The notes below the pieces were generated by a model, which was not told the DNA's origin, ran no database searches, and was given only the letters and a program-made list of their open reading frames with translations. Positions 1 to 7,209 of a stretch of DNA of 64,000 nt are shown in pieces. The stretch lies in the NCBI GenBank assembly GCA_043497085.1, contig JBIEKI010000013.1, one strand, 5' to 3'. Numbering within the stretch: position 1 is the first letter of the stretch; every line of letters starts with the position of its first letter. The position numbers were made by a program, and so were the translations under genes. This DNA comes from Thalassobacillus sp043497085 (GTDB taxonomy: Bacteria; Bacillota; Bacilli; Bacillales; Halobacillaceae).

Positions 1-55
1 TGTATTAGGCACGCCGCCAGCGTTCGTCCTGAGCCAGGATCAAACTCTCCATAAA
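1..55 (-). rRNA. 16S ribosomal RNA, 5' end only (partial)
   Basis: The reverse complement contains the universal 16S start AGAGTTTGATCCTGGCTCAG followed by the conserved GACGAACGCTGGCGGCGTGC block. Only the first 55 or so bases lie in the window; the gene continues beyond base 1. The exact 5' end is approximate. It is transcribed downstream of the tRNA array on the same strand, so the tRNAs and the rRNA operon form one long stable-RNA unit. Confidence 0.97.
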
Positions 56-173
56 AGTAAAGTTTGACTTGCTCATGTTTGCACTGCTAAAGTGCGTTGT
101 TTTATTTCCTCATATAATGAAGAAATTGAATTGACGTACTGGTTGGTTCGTTCAGTTTTCAAAGATCAAATCA

Positions 174-250
174 TGGTGGGCCTGAGTGGACTTGAACCAC
201 CGACCTCACGCTTATCAGGCGTGCGCTCTGACCAACTGAGCTACAGGCCC
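174..250 (-). tRNA. tRNA-Ile (GAT)
   Basis: A 77-base cloverleaf on the minus strand with acceptor GGGCCTG, anticodon GAT and encoded CCA. It is the tRNA nearest the 16S gene. The spacer to 16S carries the CTTTGAAAACTGAAC block often seen in Bacillaceae rRNA spacers. Confidence 0.97.
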
Positions 251-341
251 CAATTAATACAATAAGATTAATGGAGTGCTTACAGCACACGATTGATTTT
301 TACAGTGAAACAAATCCATCGTAGTGAAAAAATTGGATTAA

Positions 342-415
342 TGGAGCGGGTGATGGGAATCGAACCCACATCATCAGCTTGGAAGGCTGAGGTTTTACCA
401 CTAAACTACACCCGC
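342..415 (-). tRNA. tRNA-Gly (TCC)
   Basis: A 74-base cloverleaf with acceptor GCGGGTG, anticodon TCC in the loop CTTCCAA, a GGTTCGATTCC T-loop and encoded CCA. Minus strand, between tRNA-Pro and tRNA-Ile. Confidence 0.97.
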
Positions 416-444
416 ATTATATATAATTGAAAATGTTACATCGA

Positions 445-521
445 TGGTCGGGAAGACAGGATTCGAACCTGCGACCCCTTGGTCCCAAACCAAGTGCTCT
501 ACCAAGCTGAGCTACTTCCCG
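445..521 (-). tRNA. tRNA-Pro (TGG)
   Basis: A 77-base cloverleaf with acceptor CGGGAAG, anticodon TGG in the loop TTTGGGA and encoded CCA. The 5' C base is typical of tRNA-Pro. Confidence 0.97.
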
Positions 522-526
522 TAGAA

Positions 527-603
<77 letters not shown>

Positions 604-623
604 TTAATAAAGCGACATCTTCT

Positions 624-652
624 AATATAACATTTATTCAAGTTTAAGTCAA
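624..652 (-). promoter_or_regulatory. Sigma-A type promoter inside the tRNA array (third promoter)
   Basis: On the minus strand, TTGACT (647-652) and TATATT (624-629) are separated by exactly 17 bases. It lies between tRNA-Leu (GAG) and tRNA-Arg, so it can drive Arg-Pro-Gly-Ile-16S. The motif TGTCGCT follows at the probable start site and recurs, with its first base changed in one case, at the other two promoters of the array. Confidence 0.85.
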
Positions 653-661
653 TACTTTTTT

Positions 662-749
<88 letters not shown>

Positions 750-805
750 AAGTTTAAAACGAACCGGAAACAAACTAAAACGCTGTGCATGACAGCAAAA
801 ATAAA

Positions 806-890
806 TGGTGCGGGTGGAGGGAGTCGAACCCCCACGCCGTAAGGCACTAGATCCTAAGTCTAGCGTGTCTGCCAGTTCCACCACACCCGC
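806..890 (-). tRNA. tRNA-Leu (TAG)
   Basis: An 85-base class II tRNA. The loop CTTAGGA gives anticodon TAG. CCA is encoded. Adjacent to the other leucine tRNA, as in the B. subtilis trnS cluster. Confidence 0.97.
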
Positions 891-896
891 ATGAAA

Positions 897-972
897 TGGT
901 GAGCCATGAAGGATTCGAACCTTCGACCCTCTGATTAAAAGTCAGATGCTCTACCAACTGAGCTAATGGCTC
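897..972 (-). tRNA. tRNA-Lys (TTT)
   Basis: A 76-base cloverleaf with acceptor GAGCCAT, loop CTTTTAA (anticodon TTT) and encoded CCA. Its 5' third is duplicated upstream as a fragment at 1095-1122. Confidence 0.97.
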
Positions 973-1094
973 ATTAATTAAATAAGTATTACAATCAAGC
1001 TGAGCGTTATGCTCGTCGTGTTGCTAGCTAATTCAGGTGATGCCTCACTCCTCGCAAAGCCTACAATGATGTAGTTCAAGGAAGTTTACGGCTT

Positions 1095-1122
1095 CTCTAC
1101 CAACTGAGCTAATGGCTCATTA
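1095..1122 (-). pseudogene. Truncated tRNA-Lys copy (5' acceptor strand and D-arm only)
   Basis: These 28 bases repeat exactly the 5' part of the tRNA-Lys at 897-972, beginning GAGCCATTAGCTCAGTTGG, together with a few upstream flanking bases. Nothing after the D-arm is present, so it cannot fold as a tRNA. It sits in the leader between the promoter at 1152-1180 and the intact tRNA-Lys. It may be a recombination scar, or may act as a structured leader; only the duplication itself is certain. Confidence 0.85.
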
Positions 1123-1151
1123 TTAATTGTCTTAAAAAAGCGACATTAACT

Positions 1152-1180
1152 ATTATATGAACTTCACAAAATAAAGTCAA
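1152..1180 (-). promoter_or_regulatory. Sigma-A type promoter inside the tRNA array (second promoter)
   Basis: TTGACT (1175-1180) and TATAAT (1152-1157) are 17 bases apart on the minus strand. It lies downstream of tRNA-Gln and drives Lys-Leu-Leu and probably everything beyond. TGTCGCT follows, as at the promoter at 624-652. Confidence 0.87.
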
Positions 1181-1202
1181 TGGTAAATTTTGAAATAAAA
1201 AA

Positions 1203-1277
1203 TGGCTGGGCCAGCTGGATTCGAACCAGCGCATGACGGAATCAAAATCCGCTGCCTTACCGCTTGGCTATGGCCCA
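1203..1277 (-). tRNA. tRNA-Gln (TTG)
   Basis: A 75-base cloverleaf with acceptor TGGGCCA, loop TTTTGAT (anticodon TTG) and encoded CCA. Confidence 0.97.
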
Positions 1278-1286
1278 AACACAAAA

Positions 1287-1363
1287 TGGCGGTCCGGACG
1301 GGACTCGAACCCGCGACCTCCTGCGTGACAGGCAGGCATTCTAACCAACTGAACTACCGGACC
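1287..1363 (-). tRNA. tRNA-Asp (GTC)
   Basis: A 77-base cloverleaf with acceptor GGTCCGG, loop CTGTCAC (anticodon GTC) and encoded CCA. As far as I recall, the otherwise similar B. subtilis trnS array has no Asp tRNA at this position. Confidence 0.97.
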
Positions 1364-1388
1364 TATGTAATTTAAGATAATAAGGAAG

Positions 1389-1460
1389 TGACCCGTACGG
1401 GATTCGAACCCGTGTTACCGCCGTGAAAGGGCGGTGTCTTAACCACTTGACCAACGGGCC
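1389..1460 (-). tRNA. tRNA-Glu (TTC), CCA not encoded
   Basis: A 72-base cloverleaf with acceptor GGCCCGT pairing with ACGGGTC, and anticodon TTC. The bases after the discriminator A read CTT, so the CCA end must be added by tRNA nucleotidyltransferase. It is the only one of the twelve tRNAs here without an encoded CCA. Confidence 0.96.
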
Positions 1461-1477
1461 ATTTTAACAAAATAAAA

Positions 1478-1568
1478 TGGCGGAGAAGGAGGGATTTGAA
1501 CCCTCGCGCCGCTTACGCGACCTACACCCTTAGCAGGGGCGCCTCTTCAGCCACTTGAGTACTTCTCC
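1478..1568 (-). tRNA. tRNA-Ser (GCT)
   Basis: A 91-base class II tRNA with acceptor GGAGAAG, loop CTGCTAA (anticodon GCT), a long variable arm and encoded CCA. Confidence 0.97.
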
Positions 1569-1570
1569 AC

Positions 1571-1645
1571 TGGCTCCACCGGTAGGATTCGAACCTACGA
1601 CCAATCGGTTAACAGCCGATTGCTCTACCACTGAGCTACGGTGGA
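1571..1645 (-). tRNA. tRNA-Asn (GTT)
   Basis: A 75-base cloverleaf with acceptor TCCACCG, loop CTGTTAA (anticodon GTT) and encoded CCA. First gene of the array. Confidence 0.97.
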
Positions 1646-1822
1646 ATAATGTTATTAAGTTAACCATTTAGCTATAACCTTAATAATGTGCTCGTCATTC
1701 ACTGCTTATGCATGTCTTTCTTAATGAAAGAGTGTTGGTGAACTCCTCGCAAAGCTTACTTCGAAGATCATTCGATGAGGTTGGCTTCGCTATGGTAAAA
1801 CGAAACAACAGCGACGTTAAAT

Positions 1823-1851
1823 ATATTATAATATTTAACCAGGCTTGTCAA
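1823..1851 (-). promoter_or_regulatory. First promoter of the tRNA-rRNA transcription unit
   Basis: Minus strand: TTGACA at 1846-1851, then TATAAT at 1825-1830 (15-base spacer) or TAATAT at 1823-1828 (17-base spacer). The run ACGTCGCT follows at the expected start. A leader of about 170 bases separates it from tRNA-Asn and contains a 14-base block (1742-1755) that is also present in the leader of the second promoter (1047-1060). Confidence 0.85.
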
Positions 1852-1931
1852 ACACTTTTTCGAAATGAATGATGTGTTTTTTTGCTCGTTTTTTTAAGGC
1901 TTATTTAATTTAACACGGGCGATAGATTTCG

Positions 1932-2396
1932 TCAATATTTCTTGTCATGTTTTTTTAATTTTCCACGACATTTTCCACAACGGTACCGCTTCGTGTCGAC
2001 TCTTCTCACTCTTGCATAGGATTGACCGCATTTTTCACAATAATAATGATGTTTTCTTTTAGGCCTTTGGGAAGGAAGTTGTGAGCAGAAACGCGGCGAT
2101 CCGGTACGTTTCAGCAACTGGCGGAACTCAGGGTCCCGGTGCTTGTATCCTTTTCCTTCAATATGCAGATGATAATGGCATAGCTCGTGCTTGATGATTC
2201 CTATGAACTCTTCTTCCCCTATTTCCTGTAAGAATTTAGGGTTCAATTCAATCGTCCGTTTGGCAGGAATATATCTTCCTCCTGTAGTCCGGAGCCTGGT
2301 ATTGAAACATACATGATCAAGAAACGGTTTGTTAAAGTATTTCTCTGATATTTGATGGGTCAATTCTTCCAATTGAGCCTGGTCTAATTCCACCAT
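1932..2396 (-). CDS. SprT-like zinc metalloprotease-family protein
   Basis: 154 residues. The metal-binding motif HELCHYHLH lies at about residues 70-78, and a C-terminal zinc ribbon is formed by CEKCG and CGKC (about residues 120-142). This is the SprT/YdcK layout: an HExxH domain plus a zinc-ribbon tail. The substrate is unknown; eukaryotic relatives act on DNA-protein crosslinks, but no function is established for the Bacillus protein. The ATG start has AGGTGGTG seven bases upstream. It lies directly upstream of the tRNA array and divergent to cmpA, as ydcK lies beside trnS in B. subtilis. Confidence 0.9.
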   Translation of the reverse strand: MVELDQAQLEELTHQISEKYFNKPFLDHVCFNTRLRTTGGRYIPAKRTIELNPKFLQEIGEEEFIGIIKHELCHYHLHIEGKGYKHRDPEFRQLLKRTGSPRFCSQLPSQRPKRKHHYYCEKCGQSYARVRRVDTKRYRCGKCRGKLKKHDKKY

Positions 2397-2474
2397 ATAG
2401 TCACACCACCTATACTACTTGCATATCTTATCATAGCAACTTTTATTTTTTCATCAAGGAGGTTTGCAAACCAA

Positions 2475-2585
2475 ATGCCTGGCTGGTTAAAAAAACAGAT
2501 GGCAAATGCTTTTTATCATAAAGATAAGTATCAAATAAAAATGCTCAATCAATGTTGGTTCTTTTACAAAAAAGAATATAAATAA
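2475..2585 (+). CDS. cmpA: Cortex morphogenetic protein CmpA
   Basis: A 36-residue ORF beginning MPGWLKKQMANAFYHKDKYQ and ending with the segment LNQCWFFYKKEYK. The signature matches what I know of B. subtilis CmpA, a 37-residue sporulation protein that cooperates with ClpXP to degrade improperly made SpoIVA and so couples coat assembly to cortex formation. AAGGAGG lies upstream with a rather long spacer. The position between the sprT-like gene and tex agrees with the B. subtilis neighbourhood. It is the clearest sign that the organism forms endospores. Confidence 0.9.
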   Translation: MPGWLKKQMANAFYHKDKYQIKMLNQCWFFYKKEYK

Positions 2586-2620
2586 AAGATACCAGAAACG
2601 GATACATCCTGGTATCTTTT
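2585..2620 (+). terminator. Rho-independent terminator of cmpA
   Basis: Inverted repeat AAAGATACCAG/CTGGTATCTTT with a 12-base loop, directly after the cmpA stop codon and ending in a short T tract. Confidence 0.75.
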
Positions 2621-2639
2621 ACGTTTAACTTTGTTAAAG

Positions 2640-2692
2640 AAAAACACGAAGGCTTCACCATAAGGACTTGGCGACAAGCCAGGTTTTTCTAT
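2640..2692. repeat. Solo copy of a small hairpin element
   Basis: The segment carries AAGGCTT, CCATAA and TGGCGACAAGCCA followed by GGTTTTTCTA. The same arrangement, with small changes, is embedded inside both long repeats at 21074-21338 and 31468-31728. It folds as a GGCTT...AAGCC hairpin and ends next to the tex stop codon, so it may serve as the tex terminator here. Confidence 0.6.
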
Positions 2693-2693
2693 A

Positions 2694-4862
2694 TTATTTA
2701 TTTACCATTGTTAATGCAATCCTCTGCTTATCTACATCTACTTTTTCCACCCAGACGGTTACTACGTCCCCAACCGCTACCACGTCCATCGGGTGTTTGA
2801 CAAACTTATTGGATAGCTTGGATATATGGACAAGTCCATCTTGTTTGACCCCGATATCAACGAAAGCACCAAAATCCACTACGTTACGAACTGTTCCCTC
2901 TAATTCCATTCCTTCTTCCAAATCCTCCATGGCGAGTACATTCTTTTTCAGCAATGGCTTAGGTAAATCATCTCGAGGGTCCCGGCCAGGCTGAGCCAAT
3001 GCTTTGATGATATCCTGCAATGTAGGCAGACCGATATGGAGCTTTTCTGCTGTCTCCTCCGTTTCCATCCCTTTCAAAGCATCGGCAAGCTGCTTCGTAC
3101 CTAAATCCTTCTCACTGCTTCCGACCATTTGTAATAAATCCCGGGCTGCCTGATAACTTTCCGGGTGGATCGGGGTACGATCCAGAGGTTCATCGCCATC
3201 CAGCACTCGCAAGAAACCGATACCTTGTTCATAGGTTTTGGCTCCAAGCCTTGGAATTTTCTTCAGTTGTTTTCTATTGGTAAACTTGCCAAGCTCTTCC
3301 CGCTGTTTAACCACATTGTTTGCTACTGTCTTGCTTAAACCTGAAACATATTGAAGCAAGGAGCTTGAAGCTGTATTGACATTCACACCTACCTGGTTTA
3401 CTGCTGTTTCTACGACAAAGGTCAATGATCCTTTCAGTTTTTTCTGTGTGACATCGTGCTGGTATTGGCCAACACCAATCGATTGTGGATCAATTTTAAC
3501 CAGCTCCGCCAATGGGTCTTGTACCCGACGGGCGATAGAAATCGCACTTCGTTCTTCCACCTGCAGTTCCGGAAACTCTTCCCGAGCCAATGGGGAAGCT
3601 GAATAGACACTTGCTCCCGCTTCGTTGACAATCATATAAGCAATGTCGAGATTATGCTTTTGGATCATGTCGGCAATGAACTGTTCTGTTTCTCTGGAAG
3701 CTGTTCCATTTCCAATAGCTATCAATTCAATAGGATGCTTTTCTAAAAATGAGAGCAATATTTTTTCTGCACCTTTTGTGTCATTCCTTGGTGGGGTAGG
3801 GTACATGACAGAAACTCCATGGACCTTCCCGGTTTCGTCAATGACCCCCAGCTTACACCCCGTACGATAGGCTGGGTCTACACCCAGAACTGTTTTACCC
3901 TTTAATGGCGGCTGCAGCAGCAGGCTGCGCAAATTTTGGGAAAAGACTTCAATCGCTTGTTCTTCTGCTTTTTCAGAAAGGCTGTTGCGGATCTCCCTTT
4001 CCACCGAAGGCTCAATCAGGCGTTTATACCCGTCCTGAATAGCAGAAGCTAAAAAATCACGTAAATCATGTGCTGTAGAATTACGAATGACTTTACGTTC
4101 CAGATAAGTGATGATGCTTTCTTCGGGAGGATTTATAGAAACTTTAATAATCCCTTCTTTTTCTCCCCGGTTCAAAGCCAGCACACGGTGGGAAACGATC
4201 GCACGTACCGGTTCCTGGTAATCATAATACATTTCGAAAACGCCTTTTTCATCAGCTTCTGCATCCTTGGCTGCGGACTTGATCGTACCTGACTGAAAGG
4301 TTTTTTGCCGGATATTCTCCCGGTATTCAGGATCATCAGCAATCCACTCTGCAATGATGTCATTGACTCCAGCCAGGACATCTTCTGCCGTATGTAGCTC
4401 GTTTTCTTCGGAGATATACGCCGAAGCTTCTCCGGCAAGGTCCATTGTTTTTTGGGTCCATACTTGTTCCGCTAACGGTTCCAACCCTTTTTCTTTAGCA
4501 ACAGTAGCACGAGTACGGCGTTTTTGTTTATAGGGACGGTATAAGTCCTCTACCTTTTGAAGCTGTGATGCTTGTTCTATATCTTTGCGCAGTTCGTCTG
4601 TGAGTTTCCCTTGTTCTTCGATCAGACGAATTACTTCCTCTTTTCGCTGGTTCAAATTCTGAACATAGTTCCACTTATCTTCAATGGCTTTAATTTGAAC
4701 TTCGTCCAGCCCGCCAGTCATTTCTTTTCGGTATCTGGCTATGAATGGTACGGTGTTTCCTTCAGCAAGCATATCAATTACTTGCTGTACAGCTTTTTCA
4801 GCAACATTTGCTTCTTTGGCCACCCATGCTGCCGGTGACGTTTTTACACTTTGTTCACTCAA
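2694..4862 (-). CDS. tex: Tex-family transcription accessory protein (S1 RNA-binding)
   Basis: 722 residues, the usual length of the Tex/YdcI family. The N-terminal helical region reads AARVAKEANVAEKAV-like to VPFIARYRKEMTGGLDE; the YqgF/RNase H-like domain centres on VLGVDPAYRTGCKLGVID (about residue 325); a helix-hairpin-helix pair follows around residues 500-560; the C-terminal S1 domain spans about residues 648-720 (GTVRNVVDFGAFVDIGVKQDG). It is a nucleic-acid-binding protein tied to transcription and ribosome-associated functions. The start is TTG with AGGAGG seven bases upstream. It is monocistronic and ends near the hairpin element at 2640-2692. Confidence 0.95.
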   Translation of the reverse strand: MSEQSVKTSPAAWVAKEANVAEKAVQQVIDMLAEGNTVPFIARYRKEMTGGLDEVQIKAIEDKWNYVQNLNQRKEEVIRLIEEQGKLTDELRKDIEQASQLQKVEDLYRPYKQKRRTRATVAKEKGLEPLAEQVWTQKTMDLAGEASAYISEENELHTAEDVLAGVNDIIAEWIADDPEYRENIRQKTFQSGTIKSAAKDAEADEKGVFEMYYDYQEPVRAIVSHRVLALNRGEKEGIIKVSINPPEESIITYLERKVIRNSTAHDLRDFLASAIQDGYKRLIEPSVEREIRNSLSEKAEEQAIEVFSQNLRSLLLQPPLKGKTVLGVDPAYRTGCKLGVIDETGKVHGVSVMYPTPPRNDTKGAEKILLSFLEKHPIELIAIGNGTASRETEQFIADMIQKHNLDIAYMIVNEAGASVYSASPLAREEFPELQVEERSAISIARRVQDPLAELVKIDPQSIGVGQYQHDVTQKKLKGSLTFVVETAVNQVGVNVNTASSSLLQYVSGLSKTVANNVVKQREELGKFTNRKQLKKIPRLGAKTYEQGIGFLRVLDGDEPLDRTPIHPESYQAARDLLQMVGSSEKDLGTKQLADALKGMETEETAEKLHIGLPTLQDIIKALAQPGRDPRDDLPKPLLKKNVLAMEDLEEGMELEGTVRNVVDFGAFVDIGVKQDGLVHISKLSNKFVKHPMDVVAVGDVVTVWVEKVDVDKQRIALTMVNK

Positions 4863-4935
4863 CGCGCAACCTCCTCAAACAATACATATCTTCTCCATTC
4901 TAACAAACTTCAACGATAAATTTCTGCCCTGACTA

Positions 4936-4980
4936 AAAAGGACCCTATCCCTGGCAAAGTGAGATAAGGCCCTTTTAATC
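4936..4980 (-). terminator. Terminator of the sigB operon
   Basis: On the minus strand AAAAGGGCCTTATC pairs with GATAGGGTCCTTTTTAG around a loop of about 15 bases, overlapping the end of rsbX. Confidence 0.75.
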
Positions 4981-5571
4981 ATATTTCATGGCAATTAGCG
5001 TCGTATCATCATCACGGACATCACCATTTTCAATTTCATACTGTTTCACAATTCGATCAACATCGAAATCATGAAATAATTTGGATGAAAGCTGGCGTTC
5101 ATTCACACCATCGGAGAACATAATGAACACTAAACCGCGTTCCAGTTTCCCGTAGACGACACGCAATTTTTTCGGATAACCAGTGAGATAACCGGCTAAC
5201 GGTATGTTGCGCTTCTTTCGGCCTTCACTTGTCACCGTCATGATTCCAATATTACCAATAGAGGAATAGGAATAGGTCTCAGTAGGAAAATCAATCTTCA
5301 ATATGCCCAGGACTACCCCACGTTTGCTCATTAGCGCCTCGTTGCATTTTTTGATTAAGGCTTCGATAGACAGGTCTGGATAGTCTTCAATGACATCCAT
5401 GACAGCTTGGGAAGATTCTTTGGCTAGTTCCCCACTGCCAAGACCGTCTGCTATCGCGCAAACAAATGATTTATCCGTTTCTTTATAGTAATAACTGTCC
5501 CCGCAATAATAATTTCCCTTTTTAGGCTTTTGATACGTTGCAATTTTCACATGACGTACTTCATTACTCAA
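4975..5571 (-). CDS. rsbX: RsbX, PP2C-type phosphatase of the stressosome feedback loop
   Basis: 198 residues. It dephosphorylates RsbR and RsbS and so resets the stressosome after stress. PP2C signature segments are visible: CAIADGLGSGELA (about 37-49), SSIGNIGI (about 102-109), FIMFSDGVNERQ (about 149-160) and DDDTTLIA (near the C-terminus). The TTG start overlaps the sigB stop (TTGA), indicating translational coupling. It is the last gene of the eight-gene operon and, being downstream of sigB, would be induced by sigma-B as negative feedback. Confidence 0.95.
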   Translation of the reverse strand: MSNEVRHVKIATYQKPKKGNYYCGDSYYYKETDKSFVCAIADGLGSGELAKESSQAVMDVIEDYPDLSIEALIKKCNEALMSKRGVVLGILKIDFPTETYSYSSIGNIGIMTVTSEGRKKRNIPLAGYLTGYPKKLRVVYGKLERGLVFIMFSDGVNERQLSSKLFHDFDVDRIVKQYEIENGDVRDDDTTLIAMKYD

Positions 5572-6359
5572 TAGAAAGCCTCCGAAGATTCGGATTGCAG
5601 GGCTTCACGGAGTTTCCTTAGCGCTCGGCGCTGTAGCCTGGATACATGCATCTGGGAAATTCCCAATTGCTCACCAGTATCCTTCTGGCTCATATTTTCA
5701 AAATAGGTACACTGAAGAATTTCTTGTTCGCGTTCTGATAAGATAGGAAGCACTTTCTCTAAAAGCATCTGCTGATCAATTTGATCATAGCCGGACTCCT
5801 GATTGCCGATTAAATCTAAAATCGTCACGGTGCTGCCATCCGAATCTGCTTCGATTTTCCGATCAACAGACAAGGCTTTGTAGCTTTTGCCCATTTCCAT
5901 CGTTTCCAACACGTCTTCTTCAGATACCTCTAAATATTCAGCGATCTCTAATACAGAAGGTGAACGCTGTAATTGAGTGGTTAATTCTTCCGCTGCTTTT
6001 TTAATTTTCGGTCCTAATTCTTTAATTCGTCTCGGTACATGCACACTCCAGGTTTTATCACGGATAAAACGCTTGATTTCACCTATAATCGTTGGAATGG
6101 CGAAGGATTCAAATGATTTTCCGAAAGACGGATCATACCTGCGAATAGCTGCCAACAGACCTAACATCCCAACTTGAGCAAGGTCTTCATGAATCGAGCT
6201 GTTTTTTGAATATTTTCTAGCTATAGATTCAACCAGGTCCTTATATGCTAATACCACTTTTTCTTGGACTTCTTCATCTCTAGGGTTTTCCTGGAGATAA
6301 GCAATCCATTGGTATACTTCATCTTCTCCTTTATTGTGTTGTTGAGATCTGGTCGCCAT
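5568..6359 (-). CDS. sigB: RNA polymerase sigma-B factor
   Basis: 263 residues, the family's usual length. Region 2 is at about residues 30-110 (DLAQVGMLGLLAAIRRYDPS), followed by the SFESFAIPTIIGEIKRFIRD segment and the 3.0/3.1 helix SVHVPRRIKELGPKI. Region 4 carries SEREQEILQCTYFENMSQ and the HTH ISQMHVSRLQRRALRKL. It directs transcription of the general stress regulon and is held inactive by RsbW. The chosen ATG lies six bases after AGGTGG; an in-frame ATG five codons upstream lacks that spacing. The start lies inside the 3' end of rsbW (about 29 bases of overlap). Confidence 0.97.
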   Translation of the reverse strand: MATRSQQHNKGEDEVYQWIAYLQENPRDEEVQEKVVLAYKDLVESIARKYSKNSSIHEDLAQVGMLGLLAAIRRYDPSFGKSFESFAIPTIIGEIKRFIRDKTWSVHVPRRIKELGPKIKKAAEELTTQLQRSPSVLEIAEYLEVSEEDVLETMEMGKSYKALSVDRKIEADSDGSTVTILDLIGNQESGYDQIDQQMLLEKVLPILSEREQEILQCTYFENMSQKDTGEQLGISQMHVSRLQRRALRKLREALQSESSEAFY

Positions 6360-6807
6360 CTTGACCCACCTCATTTTCAGATAGATACTTTGTCATAAGT
6401 ACTATGACTCCATATCTGCTGCTGATTTCCACCTTATCCATCAAGGCGTCAATCAAAAACAACCCGAAGCCTCCTTCACGCAGGTCTTCGATAGCATCAT
6501 TTTGTTGGTAAGGACCGATATCTTCTTTAACATTGGAGAGATCAAAGCTTCCACCATGGTCTGCTACCATGATTTCCAGGCGATCACTGTATACGCCGAA
6601 TCCGATGGTGATTTCCCCTTCATCTGTTTCCTTATAGGCATGTTTAACAGCATTGGTAATCGCTTCTGAAATGGCGACTTTCAAATCTTCAATATCTTCA
6701 TAAGAAAAACCCATACGATTGGCTATACCTGAAGTGCTCAACCTCACCACACCTACATACTCAGGCTTAGCAGGCACCTTCACTTCAACAAAATCAAATG
6801 GTTCCAT
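6331..6807 (-). CDS. rsbW: RsbW, anti-sigma-B factor and serine kinase
   Basis: 158 residues with the GHKL ATPase fold: N box AISEAITNAVKHAYK (about 46-60), G1 box VADHGGSFD, and G2 box REGGFGLFLIDALMD. It binds and inhibits SigB, and phosphorylates the antagonist RsbV. The gene begins two bases after the rsbV stop and overlaps sigB, so the switch components are made in fixed proportion. Confidence 0.97.
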   Translation of the reverse strand: MEPFDFVEVKVPAKPEYVGVVRLSTSGIANRMGFSYEDIEDLKVAISEAITNAVKHAYKETDEGEITIGFGVYSDRLEIMVADHGGSFDLSNVKEDIGPYQQNDAIEDLREGGFGLFLIDALMDKVEISSRYGVIVLMTKYLSENEVGQDGDQISTTQ

Positions 6808-6809
6808 AG

Positions 6810-7139
6810 TTAAATTCCACCTTGTACTGTAGAGTCGATGTTCATGATCTCGGTAAGCCCGGTGATTTTGAACAGACGGTGCACACGCTCTTGCATATGA
6901 ACCAGCTTCAATTCGGAATCATGTTCTTTGGTTGACTTCAAAGCACTGATGAAAACACCAAGGCCGGTACTATCCATATAGTTGACATTATTCAGGTCAA
7001 CTTCCACTGTTTTACCTTCTTCTTTTGTCAGTGGTAATAGTTCTTCTTTCAGTTTCGGAGCGGTAAACGCATCGATTTCTCCTGAAAGGCTTACCACTGA
7101 TTTATGTTCTTTATTCGTTACATCTATCGTTAAGTTCAA
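6810..7139 (-). CDS. rsbV: RsbV, anti-anti-sigma factor
   Basis: 109 residues, a single STAS domain. The phosphorylation motif NYMDSTGLGVF lies at about residues 53-63; the serine is the site RsbW phosphorylates and RsbU dephosphorylates. The start is TTG, nine bases after AGGAGG. A sigma-B promoter lies immediately upstream (7184-7209), so rsbV-rsbW-sigB-rsbX can be autoamplified. Confidence 0.97.
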   Translation of the reverse strand: MNLTIDVTNKEHKSVVSLSGEIDAFTAPKLKEELLPLTKEEGKTVEVDLNNVNYMDSTGLGVFISALKSTKEHDSELKLVHMQERVHRLFKITGLTEIMNIDSTVQGGI

Positions 7140-7183
7140 TTAACTCATCCTCCTAATTTAGAAAATGGTGCATCAGATGACAT

Positions 7184-7209
7184 TTACCCACAATAAAGGT
7201 GTGTTAAAC
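7184..7209 (-). promoter_or_regulatory. Internal sigma-B promoter before rsbV
   Basis: Minus strand GTTTAA (7204-7209), 14-base spacer, GGGTAA (7184-7189). This matches the sigma-B consensus GTTTAA-N12-15-GGGWAW. The -35 overlaps the rsbU stop codon. B. subtilis has a sigma-B promoter at the same place in this operon. Confidence 0.92.
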
